From: Arthrobacter sp. 131MFCol6.1
GTDB taxonomy: Bacteria; Actinomycetota; Actinomycetes; Actinomycetales; Micrococcaceae
DNA length: 64,000 nt
Assembly (NCBI RefSeq): GCF_000374925.1
Contig: NZ_KB895542.1
Location: forward strand, 1 to 64,000
Reading direction: 5' to 3'
Position numbers and translations under genes: made by a program. Numbering within the stretch: position 1 is the first letter of the stretch; each line of letters begins with the position of its first letter. This document shows, piece by piece, positions 25,958 to 33,182 of this stretch. The notes beneath the pieces were generated by a model. That model did not search any database and was not told where the DNA came from. It worked only from the letters and a program-made list of their open reading frames with translations.

Positions 25958-26503
25958 ATGCATCTCCTGTTCCGGACCCTCCTGCTGCTGTTCACGTCCT
26001 CACGCCGCCCACCGCTGAGCATCTGGGACAGCTCCTCGCTGCCGCTGCGGGTACTGCCCACGGACATCGACATCGCCATGCACGTCAACAACGGCATGTA
26101 CTTCTCGCTCATGGACCTCGGGCGCTTCGACCTCATGGCCCGCAGCGGCACCTGGAAAAAGATGCGCCGCCGGGGCTGGACCCCGGTCGCGGCGGGGGAG
26201 ACCATCGCGTTCCGCCGTTCGCTGCAGCTCTGGCAGCAGTACACGATCGAATCCCGGATTATCGGCCTGGACTCGAAAGCCATCTACTTCGAGCAGCGGA
26301 TGGTGGTGGACGGCGAGGTCTACGCGCGCGCCTATATCGCCACCCGGCTTCTGAGCAAGGGCAAGCCCGTCAGTCAGGAGGACATCATCCGCGAGTTCGG
26401 CGCCCCGCCGGCGGATCTGGAGCTGCCCCAGTGGATCCACGAATGGCGCGAAACCAACGCCCTGCCCGGCGCCAGGCGTCCGGCCCCGCACGCCTGGGCG
26501 TGA
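25958..26503 (+). CDS. Hotdog-fold acyl-CoA thioesterase-like protein
   Basis: 181-residue protein with a thioesterase (4-hydroxybenzoyl-CoA thioesterase-like) core: DIDIAMHVNNGMYFSLMDLGRFDLM near residue 36 holds the D-x-x-x-H-x-N-N-x-x-Y signature, and the central strand ESRIIGLDSKAIYFEQRMV follows. It likely hydrolyses an acyl-CoA. A short hydrophobic N-terminus (LLFRTLLLLF) could be a weak membrane anchor, as in THEM6-like proteins. Transcribed from a well-formed promoter. Confidence 0.85.
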   Translation: MHLLFRTLLLLFTSSRRPPLSIWDSSSLPLRVLPTDIDIAMHVNNGMYFSLMDLGRFDLMARSGTWKKMRRRGWTPVAAGETIAFRRSLQLWQQYTIESRIIGLDSKAIYFEQRMVVDGEVYARAYIATRLLSKGKPVSQEDIIREFGAPPADLELPQWIHEWRETNALPGARRPAPHAWA

Positions 26504-26569
26504 CCCGCGGCCGCCCCCGCCCGGATGTGCCAACAGCGAAATGCCGGGGACAATCCACGGCTGCTCCCG

Positions 26570-26575
26570 TACCGT
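26570..26575 (+). promoter_or_regulatory. -10 hexamer TACCGT for the thioredoxin gene
   Basis: TACCGT ends 6 bases before the ATG at 26582; leaderless start likely. Confidence 0.55.
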
Positions 26576-26581
26576 TGACTC

Positions 26582-26995
26582 ATGGCTACCGTAGACATCA
26601 CAGGTGAACAGTTCGCATCGACAGTCGAGGATAACGACATTGTCCTCGTCGATTTCTGGGCCGAATGGTGCGGCCCATGCAAGCAGTTCGGCCCCACATA
26701 CTCGGCGATCTCCGAGAAGCACCCGGACGTCGTCTTCTCCAAGGTCGACACCGAAGCCGAGCAGCAGCTCGCCGCCGAGGCCGGCATCACGTCGATTCCC
26801 ACGCTGATGGCCTTCCGCGAAAAGGTCCTGGTGTTCTCGCAGCCTGGCGCCCTGAACGCGCAGCAGCTCGAGCAGGTGGTCGACGCCGTCAAGGCCCTGG
26901 ACATGGAAGAAGTCCACGCCCACGTGGCCCGGTCCCAGGCCGAGGCCGCCGCAGCCGCGGCCAAGCAGGACGGCACCCAGATCCCGGAAGCCTGA
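26582..26995 (+). CDS. Thioredoxin
   Basis: Cytoplasmic thiol-disulphide oxidoreductase, 137 residues. Active site W29-C30-G31-P32-C33, cis-proline in ITSIPTLMAF. It carries a 30-residue Ala/Glu-rich C-terminal tail beyond the standard thioredoxin length of about 108, a form common in Arthrobacter-like genomes. No thioredoxin reductase is nearby. A long palindrome follows at the 3' end. Confidence 0.93.
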   Translation: MATVDITGEQFASTVEDNDIVLVDFWAEWCGPCKQFGPTYSAISEKHPDVVFSKVDTEAEQQLAAEAGITSIPTLMAFREKVLVFSQPGALNAQQLEQVVDAVKALDMEEVHAHVARSQAEAAAAAAKQDGTQIPEA

Positions 26996-27026
26996 ACCTC
27001 CACGGCTTAATCCCACGGCTTTAAAG

Positions 27027-27089
27027 CAACGCGGGGTCACTCCGCGCCCATAAATCCCTTAGGGATGGGCGCGGAGTGACCCCGCGTTG
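27027..27089. repeat. Long palindrome, copy 1 (GCGGGGTCACT family)
   Basis: A 25-bp perfect inverted repeat (27027-27051 with 27065-27089) around a 13-base loop. It lies between the convergent thioredoxin and monooxygenase genes, a position suited to a bidirectional terminator, although no T-run is attached. Core GCGGGGTCACT...GCCCAT is shared with copies 2 and 3. Confidence 0.9.
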
Positions 27090-27105
27090 TGGTTGGAAGG
27101 GCGGG

Positions 27106-27384
27106 TTAGAGCTTTTCCAGCTTGACCGGCTCTGCCAGCAGTGCGCTGAGGGATTCGTTCAGGTCCTGGACGGCCGTGCCCTTGGAGTGCTTGTCCAGGT
27201 CCGCCTGGCTGGCCCACCGCTCGGTCAGGACGAGCTTGTCCTCGCTGGCCTCGGTGAGCTCGTAGCGGATGCAGCCGGGCTCGTTGACCACCTCGTCAAT
27301 CGCGATGTCCAGGGCGAGCTTCACGCGGAAGAATTCGCCGTCGTTGGGGATGAAAATGGCCTGAAGGTCAACGGGTGCACTCAT
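27106..27384 (-). CDS. Antibiotic-biosynthesis-monooxygenase-like (ABM) protein
   Basis: 92-residue ferredoxin-like alpha/beta-barrel protein of the ABM superfamily (YgiN-like quinol monooxygenase group). Typical signs are the FFRVKLALDIAIDEVVNEPGCIRYEL segment, where E-P-G-C-x-x-Y-E-L is diagnostic, and LVLTERWASQADLDKHSKG. Such proteins oxidise quinols or simply bind hydrophobic ligands. The ATG at 27384 is set by a TAGGGT hexamer 7 bases upstream. Divergent from the acyl-CoA synthetase gene. Confidence 0.87.
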   Translation of the reverse strand: MSAPVDLQAIFIPNDGEFFRVKLALDIAIDEVVNEPGCIRYELTEASEDKLVLTERWASQADLDKHSKGTAVQDLNESLSALLAEPVKLEKL

Positions 27385-27391
27385 GGCAATC

Positions 27392-27397
27392 ACCCTA
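27392..27397 (-). promoter_or_regulatory. -10 hexamer TAGGGT for the ABM gene
   Basis: On the minus strand TAGGGT is followed by 7 bases then the ATG at 27384; leaderless start likely. Confidence 0.55.
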
Positions 27398-27483
27398 CCG
27401 GGCCGCCGCGCAGGCGCAGGAACATGACCCAAGATTTCATAGGACTTCCAAGCTTTGCTCTTCTTTTGCCTCCGCACTGTTGG

Positions 27484-27489
27484 TAGCGT
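27484..27489 (+). promoter_or_regulatory. -10 hexamer TAGCGT for the acyl-CoA synthetase gene
   Basis: TAGCGT ends 6 bases before the ATG at 27496 with no ribosome-binding site. Confidence 0.6.
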
Positions 27490-27495
27490 CACACC

Positions 27496-29184
27496 ATGCT
27501 TGCTTACACAGCCGGGGACACTGACGTCCCGCTGCTCGAGGAAACCGTTGGCGCGAACTTCGAACGGATCGCGGCGCGGTTCCCGTACCACGATGCCCTG
27601 ATCGAGGCGGCCGCGGTGCCCGGCGAAGAGGCCCGGCGGTGGAGCTACACCAAGCTCAACGACGACGTCGACCGCCTGGCGCGTGCGCTCCTCGCCTTGG
27701 GCGTGACGAAGGGCGAGCGGATCGGCATCTGGAGCCCCAACTGCGCCGAATGGACCATCCTGCAGTACGCCACCGCGAAGGTCGGGGCGATCCTGGTCAA
27801 CGTCAACCCCGCCTACCGCAGCCATGAGCTCGAGTTCGTGGTCACGCAGAACGGCATGCGCATGCTGGTCACCGCGCCGTCGGACAGGAACAGCGACTAC
27901 ACCGTGATGGCGCGGCAGGCGCTGGCGGCGTGCCCGGACCTGCGCGAGCTGGTCTTCCTCCCGGACGCCGGCTTGGACGGGCTGACCGCCGGCGAGCCCG
28001 GCACGGAGGCGGAGCGCACCTATGCCGAGCTGCTCAAGCGGGCCGACGACGTCGGGCACTCCGAGCTGAAGGCGCGGATGGCGGAACTGGACCCGCATGA
28101 TCCCATCAATCTGCAGTACACCTCCGGCACCACGGGGTTCCCGAAGGGCGCCACGCTGACGCACCACAACATCCTTAACAACGGCTCTTCGATCGGCGAG
28201 CAGCTGGGCTACACGGAACACGACCGCGTGGTGATCCCGGTGCCCTTCTATCACTGCTTCGGCATGGTGATCGGGAACCTCGCGGCGCTCAGCCACGGGG
28301 CCGCCACCATCATTCCCGGCCGGTCGTTCTCGCCGGCCGCGGCGCTGGAGGCTGTGCAGGACTTCGGCGGAACCTCGCTGTACGGCGTGCCCACCATGTT
28401 CATCGCCGAGCTCGCCCTGCCGGACTTCGCCTCCTACGACCTCTCGACACTGCGCACGGGCGTCATGGCCGGCTCGCTGTGTCCCATCGAGGTGATGAAT
28501 CGGGTCATCACGGAAATGAACATGAAAGACGTCGCGATTTGCTACGGCATGACGGAGACCTCGCCGGTGTCCACGATGACCCGGAGCGTGGACACCATGG
28601 CCCAGCGCACCGAGACCGTGGGCCGGACCATGCCGAACCTGGAGAGCCGGGTCGTGGATCCGGTCACGGGCGAGGTGCTGGAGCGCGGCGGGATCGGCGA
28701 ACTCTGCACGCGCGGCTACGCCGTGATGCGCGGGTACTGGAACCAGCCGGACAAGACAGCCGAGGCGATCGATGCCGACGCCTGGATGCACACCGGGGAC
28801 CTCGCCCGGATGGACGCGGACGGGTACATCGTGATCGAAGGCCGGATCAAGGACATGGTGATCCGCGGCGGCGAGAACGTCTATCCGCGCGAAATCGAGG
28901 AATTCCTCTACACCCACCCGGACATCCAGGACGTGCAGGTGATCGGTGTCCCGGACGCGAAGTACGGCGAGGAGCTGATGGCCTGCGTCATTTTGAAGCC
29001 GGGGGCCGCGCCGATGGACGCCGCCAGCCTCGCCGAGTTCTGCCGCGGCAAGCTGGCGCACTACAAGATCCCGCGCTACGTGGATGTCCGGGAGAGCTTC
29101 CCGATGACCGTCTCCGGCAAGATCCGCAAGGTGGACATGCGCCAGGAGGCCGCGGCCCGGCTGGGCCTCCAGGCCGACGCTTAA
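27496..29184 (+). CDS. Fatty-acid/acyl-CoA synthetase (AMP-binding)
   Basis: 562-residue ANL-superfamily acyl-CoA ligase, close to the FadD35/FadK-type medium-chain enzymes. The AMP-binding P-loop-like motif is YTSGTTGFPKGA near residue 206, then YGMTETSPVS near 349, HTGDLARMDADGY near 433, and the catalytic lysine in VSGKIRKVDMR near 541. It activates a carboxylic acid with ATP and CoA in the cytoplasm. It stands alone, leaderless, followed by palindrome copy 2. Substrate cannot be read from sequence. Confidence 0.93.
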   Translation: MLAYTAGDTDVPLLEETVGANFERIAARFPYHDALIEAAAVPGEEARRWSYTKLNDDVDRLARALLALGVTKGERIGIWSPNCAEWTILQYATAKVGAILVNVNPAYRSHELEFVVTQNGMRMLVTAPSDRNSDYTVMARQALAACPDLRELVFLPDAGLDGLTAGEPGTEAERTYAELLKRADDVGHSELKARMAELDPHDPINLQYTSGTTGFPKGATLTHHNILNNGSSIGEQLGYTEHDRVVIPVPFYHCFGMVIGNLAALSHGAATIIPGRSFSPAAALEAVQDFGGTSLYGVPTMFIAELALPDFASYDLSTLRTGVMAGSLCPIEVMNRVITEMNMKDVAICYGMTETSPVSTMTRSVDTMAQRTETVGRTMPNLESRVVDPVTGEVLERGGIGELCTRGYAVMRGYWNQPDKTAEAIDADAWMHTGDLARMDADGYIVIEGRIKDMVIRGGENVYPREIEEFLYTHPDIQDVQVIGVPDAKYGEELMACVILKPGAAPMDAASLAEFCRGKLAHYKIPRYVDVRESFPMTVSGKIRKVDMRQEAAARLGLQADA

Positions 29185-29187
29185 CCA

Positions 29188-29250
29188 CATCGCGGGGTCA
29201 CTTACGGCCCATCCGGCGGCTCCGGAAGGGCCGTAAGTGACCCCGCGATG
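29188..29250. repeat. Long palindrome, copy 2 (GCGGGGTCACT family)
   Basis: A 23-bp perfect inverted repeat (29188-29210 with 29228-29250), loop of 17, starting 3 bases after the acyl-CoA synthetase stop and ending 57 bases before the endonuclease-like gene. Core sequence GCGGGGTCACTTACGGCCCAT. Confidence 0.9.
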
Positions 29251-29307
29251 CGGCGATTCCTGAGGGCCTGTGGATAACCTCAGCGCCGAGGATGATCTGC
29301 GGTCACA

Positions 29308-30237
29308 ATGGTGCGCATGGTCCGCATCGTGCCTCTCCCCGGAAGCCTCGTCCAGACACCGTTCACCGTGTATGAGTCACGCGCGCTGGGCGTCCGGCCC
29401 AAACGTCTGCGGGCCCATGATTTGTCCGACGGCGGCCGCCTCATCTATCTGCCCGCCGGCCGGCACCTCGAGATCGCCGAACGCGCCCGGGTCCTCGCCG
29501 CCGCCACCCCTGGCGCCTGGGTTTCCCACGAAACCGCGGCAGTGCTGACCAGCCTCGGACTGCCACCGTGGATGGGCGAATGCCCGACCATCCACCTCAG
29601 CAAGCCCCATGAACTGCCCAGGGTCCGCCGGGCCGGGGTCACAGGCCACCGCGTGCGGTGCATCCCCGGCGAGCTGACCGAGGTCGACGGCATCCCGGTC
29701 ACCGCACCACCCCGGACCTGGCTGGATCTGGCGGCGGAACTGCCGCTCAACTACCTCATTGCCTTGGGCGACCAGCTCATCCGGCAGCCCCGGCCCAGCC
29801 TCGAACTGAGGTCGGAACCTTACGCCTACAAGGACGGCCTGCGGCTGCTGATCCGCCAGCATCCCAACATGAAGGGCGTCGAGAAGGCCCGGCTGGCCCT
29901 GGCGGAGATGCGGGTGGGAGCAGACTCCTTCCCGGAGACCTTCCTGCGGCTGGCGCTGCTGGATGCGCGGCTGCCGGAACCGGAGCTGCAACTGAGGCTT
30001 GATCCGGATGACCGGCGCTCGCCGGCTGCTGACTTGGGGTACCGGAGATTCCGGCTCGCCGTCCAGTACGACGGCGCTCCTCACCTCACCCGCGAACAGC
30101 AGTCGAAGGATAACCGTCGCGACGAGGCCTTCCGCAGCGCGGGTTGGGCGTACTTCAAAGCCAACGCCGATGACCTCGCAGAGGGTTTCGAGTCCATGAT
30201 CGCCAGGATCAAGCGGTCGCGAATCCGCCCGGTCTGA
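29308..30237 (+). CDS. AbiEi-antitoxin / DUF559-like protein
   Basis: 309-residue protein of a common actinobacterial family. The N-terminal half (residues 20-150) resembles AbiEi-type antitoxin domains; the C-terminal third resembles a DUF559/Vsr-like PD-(D/E)xK nuclease: E210 in SFPETFLRLAL, D242 in ADLGYRRFRLAV, then VQYDG (residues 252-256), H258 and a conserved FRSAGW. The usual V-E-Y-D-G is V-Q-Y-D-G here, so one catalytic acid is replaced by Gln253 and nuclease activity is doubtful. The gene is bracketed by palindrome copies 2 and 3. No toxin partner is adjacent. Function unknown. Confidence 0.75.
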   Translation: MVRMVRIVPLPGSLVQTPFTVYESRALGVRPKRLRAHDLSDGGRLIYLPAGRHLEIAERARVLAAATPGAWVSHETAAVLTSLGLPPWMGECPTIHLSKPHELPRVRRAGVTGHRVRCIPGELTEVDGIPVTAPPRTWLDLAAELPLNYLIALGDQLIRQPRPSLELRSEPYAYKDGLRLLIRQHPNMKGVEKARLALAEMRVGADSFPETFLRLALLDARLPEPELQLRLDPDDRRSPAADLGYRRFRLAVQYDGAPHLTREQQSKDNRRDEAFRSAGWAYFKANADDLAEGFESMIARIKRSRIRPV

Positions 30238-30239
30238 GA

Positions 30240-30302
30240 CAACGCGGGGTCACTTAGCGCCCATGAAAGCGCGGCGGATAGGCCGTAAGTGACCCCGCGC
30301 TG
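30240..30302. repeat. Long palindrome, copy 3 (GCGGGGTCACT family)
   Basis: Inverted repeat with a perfect 14-bp outer arm (30243-30256 with 30286-30299) and partly matching inner arm. It lies between the convergent endonuclease-like gene and the DNA glycosylase gene. Core GCGGGGTCACTTAGCGCCCAT. Confidence 0.85.
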
Positions 30303-30305
30303 CTT

Positions 30306-31286
30306 TCAGTGGCCGCGGTGGTCCTGGATGGTCATGCGCGGGCCGAAGGTCGGTTTCCGGAAGCCGCTCAGCCCGAGCATCCTGACCACCCGCTGCCGGT
30401 GCCCCGCCCAGGGGGCCAGCAGCCTGAGCATGCCGGCGTCGTCCGTCCTGCGGCCGGTCAGGGCGGCGCCCACGTAGGCCGCAAGGTGGTAGTCGCCCAC
30501 CGAAATGGAGTCCGGGCAGCCGTGCGTGCGCTGCACCACCTCCGCCGCCGTCCACACCCCGATTCCGGGCAGGGTCTGCAGCTTGGCCGCCGCCTCCGCG
30601 GCGGGAAGTGCGGCGAGCCGTTCCAGCGCGACGGCGGAACGCAGCGCCCGCATGACGGTGCCCGAACGCTGCGGGCCCACGCCGGCCTTGTGCCATTCCC
30701 AGGACGGGATGTGCAGCCACTGCGCTGCCGTCGGCTGGACCAGGAGATTGGCGGGCGCGACGGTGCCGGCACCCGGAGCCGCCGTCCCGAAGCGGTACAT
30801 CAGGTAGCGGTACCCGCGGCGGGCCTCGATAACGGTGACCTTCTGCTCGAGGATGGTCGGCACCAGTGAGTCGATCATCCGCCCGGTTGCAGGCAGCCGG
30901 ATCGCGAGGTTCCGGCGGCGGGCTTCGACCACCATGCGCGGGAGGGTGGCGTGGAATGCGGGCTCGTCGAAGCCGGACCAGTCGTCCTGGTTCCCGAGCA
31001 TGCGCGGGACGGAATCGACGGCGTCCCCCGCTCCGGGACCCCAGGCCTGCGCGTCCACGGCAGGGTCCGCCCGCGTCCCGGCCGTTGCCAGGCGCACGGT
31101 GGCCGGACCGTGCGGCGTCGTGAACGCGAACCAGATCCCGTCCGGGGCGGTGCGGATGGACGGGTCGCCGTGGCCGCGCAGCAGCGGGCCGATGGTTTGC
31201 CTCAAGTCGAACGGGCCGCCCGGGTGCCACCGCAACGAGGCGTCCGCCGCGGCGGCAATGCCTGCGGGGGCGTCTGCAAGGCTCAT
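30306..31286 (-). CDS. DNA-3-methyladenine glycosylase II-like (HhH-GPD)
   Basis: 326-residue HhH-GPD base-excision enzyme of the AlkA group, expected to remove alkylated purines. The helix-hairpin-helix LPGIGVWTAAEVV and the catalytic Asp in ISVGDYHLA (about residue 264) are clear. The N-terminal 100 residues are a divergent AlkA_N-like region. There is no Ada-like methyltransferase domain fused to it. The C-terminus PRMTIQDHRGH is typical of actinobacterial members. Convergent with the preceding gene across palindrome copy 3. Confidence 0.87.
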   Translation of the reverse strand: MSLADAPAGIAAAADASLRWHPGGPFDLRQTIGPLLRGHGDPSIRTAPDGIWFAFTTPHGPATVRLATAGTRADPAVDAQAWGPGAGDAVDSVPRMLGNQDDWSGFDEPAFHATLPRMVVEARRRNLAIRLPATGRMIDSLVPTILEQKVTVIEARRGYRYLMYRFGTAAPGAGTVAPANLLVQPTAAQWLHIPSWEWHKAGVGPQRSGTVMRALRSAVALERLAALPAAEAAAKLQTLPGIGVWTAAEVVQRTHGCPDSISVGDYHLAAYVGAALTGRRTDDAGMLRLLAPWAGHRQRVVRMLGLSGFRKPTFGPRMTIQDHRGH

Positions 31287-31450
31287 TCGAATATGTTCCC
31301 ACGGCCCGCTGACAGGGGAGGCATCCGCGGCACGGACGCCCGGGCCGTAGGGCCCTTAACCTCCGGCGCTGCCGGGGCTAAAATCCGGCTGTGGCGTGGT
31401 GTGTCCGCGCCCGCCTCTTGGCCCCGAATCCTTGTTCTTAGGAGAGTGTG

Positions 31451-31879
31451 ATGGCTGGTGGAGTGGTACATTTCGAAATCCCTGCAGACGACGAGGGCCG
31501 CGCACGGGACTTCTACAGTTCGGCGTTCGGCTGGGAGCTAAGCCAGGTGCCGGAGATGAGCTACGCCATGATCAAGACGACGCCGACGGATGCCAACGGC
31601 ATGCCCTCCGTACCGGGCTCCATCAACGGCGGCATGTTCCGCCGCGAAGGCGACCTCACATCCCCCGTGGTCACGGTGGACGTCGATGACATTGACGCGG
31701 CGTTGGAGAAGATCAAGTCCCTGGGCGGCAGCACCGTCTTGCCGCGGGAGGCGATCGGCACCATGGGCTGGGCCGCCTACTTCCGGGACACCGAAGGCAA
31801 TGTGGTCGGTCTCTGGCAGAGCGCCCCGCGTGAGGGCGGCGCCGGAGTAGCGAACGCCGGGAACGACATCGGCGCCTGA
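31451..31879 (+). CDS. VOC-family protein (glyoxalase-like)
   Basis: 142-residue vicinal oxygen chelate protein. VVHFEIPADDEGRARDFYSSAFGWEL is the N-terminal unit; TVDVDDIDAALEKIKSLGGSTVLPREAIGTMGWAAYFRDTEGNVVGLWQ the C-terminal one. Members of this subgroup often lack a full metal site and act as binding proteins or are uncharacterised. The ATG at 31451 lies 6 bases after AGGAG; a GTG three bases earlier is possible. Confidence 0.88.
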   Translation: MAGGVVHFEIPADDEGRARDFYSSAFGWELSQVPEMSYAMIKTTPTDANGMPSVPGSINGGMFRREGDLTSPVVTVDVDDIDAALEKIKSLGGSTVLPREAIGTMGWAAYFRDTEGNVVGLWQSAPREGGAGVANAGNDIGA

Positions 31880-31918
31880 CGCGGCGGCGCACGGCAGCCG
31901 GGCCTCAGTACGTCCACC

Positions 31919-33112
31919 TCACTGCATCCCGGTGGTGAGCCACAGCGCCACGACCGCCAAGGGGACGGTGAGGACGACGGCGGCCACACCGGCCAGGGCG
32001 AAGCCTCCCCAGCGGATCTCGACGTTCAGGGAGCGGAGCCGTTCGTGCCACAGCAGCGTGGCCAGGGACGCCCACGGGGTCACCAGCGGGCCCAGGTTCA
32101 CGCCGATCAGCAGGGCCGCCAGCCGGGCCGGGGAGCCGCCCACGGGTTCCAGAGCCAGATAGGCGGGGAGGTTGTTGACCGCATTGGCTGCCCCGGCGCC
32201 CAGGCCGGCGAGCTGCAGGAGCGCCGGCAGGCTCTCGCCCGTGCCGGCGATCCCGGTCAGGAACTGGGTGAGCCCGTTGGCGTGCAGGGTCTCCACCACC
32301 ATGAACAGTCCGGACGTGAGCATCAGCGGGCGCCACGGAATCATGGACCAGCGCAGGGCGGAGCGCCGCCGCCAGAGGAAAAGCAGGAGCAGGGCCGCAG
32401 CCGCCGCGAGCGCCGGGATCTGCACCGGCACCCCGGACACAAGCGCCGGCAGCAGGACCACCATGACCCCCGATGCCGCGTACAGCAGGACCCGGTCCCG
32501 GACCTTATGGACCGGCTGGGGGCCGTATTTGCCGCGCAGGTCCTTCCGGAATGCCAGCCACAGGAGCACCAGCGGCACGAGGATGCCCACGAGGGCCGGG
32601 GCCCACACGAGCGAGGCGAACGCGGCGGGGCTGAGGTTGAGCCGCTCCTGCGCGAGCAGGTTGGTCAGGTTGGAGACCGGCAGCAGCAGCGAGGCCGTGT
32701 TCGCCAGCCACACCGTGGTCAGCGCGAACGGGAGCGGCGGAATGCGGGCGTGAATGGCCAGCAGCACGACGACGGGAGTCACCAGCACCGCCGTCGTATC
32801 CAGCGACAGGAACACCGTGGAAACGGTGGCGAGGGCGATCGCGAGGAACCACAGCAAGAGGACCCGGCCGCGGCCCAGGGCGGCCAGCCGCTCCGTGGCG
32901 ACGCGGAAGAGCCCGGCCTCATCCACCAGCTCGGTGACAAGGGACATCGCGACCACGAACGCCAGTATCGGCACGGTGCGTGCTGCCAGCGCCTGGAAGG
33001 CGGGGACCGGCAGCAGCCCGGACGCCAGCGCCGCGCACCCGGCCAGCAGCATGCCCGCGGGCAGCGCATAGCTCCTGAACTTCTTCAGCCGGGCGATCCT
33101 CTTCACGGCCAT
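31919..33112 (-). CDS. ArsB/NhaD-like SLC13-family permease
   Basis: 397-residue ion-transporter-superfamily permease with about 11 hydrophobic segments. The repeats TVFLSLDTTAVLVTPVVV and GAANAVNNLPAYLAL (residues about 110 and 310) match the conserved D-x-T and N-N-x-P re-entrant motifs of ArsB/CitM-type proteins. Possible substrates are arsenite, Na+/H+ or dicarboxylates; no ars regulator or reductase gene lies nearby, so I do not call it arsenite-specific. The ATG at 33112 follows GCGAGGA. Divergent from the cystathionine beta-synthase gene. Confidence 0.82.
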   Translation of the reverse strand: MAVKRIARLKKFRSYALPAGMLLAGCAALASGLLPVPAFQALAARTVPILAFVVAMSLVTELVDEAGLFRVATERLAALGRGRVLLLWFLAIALATVSTVFLSLDTTAVLVTPVVVLLAIHARIPPLPFALTTVWLANTASLLLPVSNLTNLLAQERLNLSPAAFASLVWAPALVGILVPLVLLWLAFRKDLRGKYGPQPVHKVRDRVLLYAASGVMVVLLPALVSGVPVQIPALAAAAALLLLFLWRRRSALRWSMIPWRPLMLTSGLFMVVETLHANGLTQFLTGIAGTGESLPALLQLAGLGAGAANAVNNLPAYLALEPVGGSPARLAALLIGVNLGPLVTPWASLATLLWHERLRSLNVEIRWGGFALAGVAAVVLTVPLAVVALWLTTGMQ

Positions 33113-33169
33113 ATCCTCGCACCTGCCGGGACCGCGGCCGCGCCGACGTGCCCGCCGCGCCGGAGACGG

Positions 33170-33175
33170 TAACTT
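33170..33175 (+). promoter_or_regulatory. -10 hexamer TAACTT for the CBS-CGS operon
   Basis: TAACTT ends 7 bases before the ATG at 33183; leaderless start likely. Confidence 0.55.
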
Positions 33176-33182
33176 TGTACCT

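Noticed and set aside
27106..29190. 694-codon minus-strand frame covering the acyl-CoA synthetase
   Set aside because: Only its last 92 codons, from ATG 27384, make a recognisable ABM protein; the rest is antisense to a clear synthetase.
31919..33112. Arsenite efflux pump
   Set aside because: Fold is compatible with ArsB, but no arsenic-related regulator or reductase is adjacent and the superfamily includes other ion transporters.
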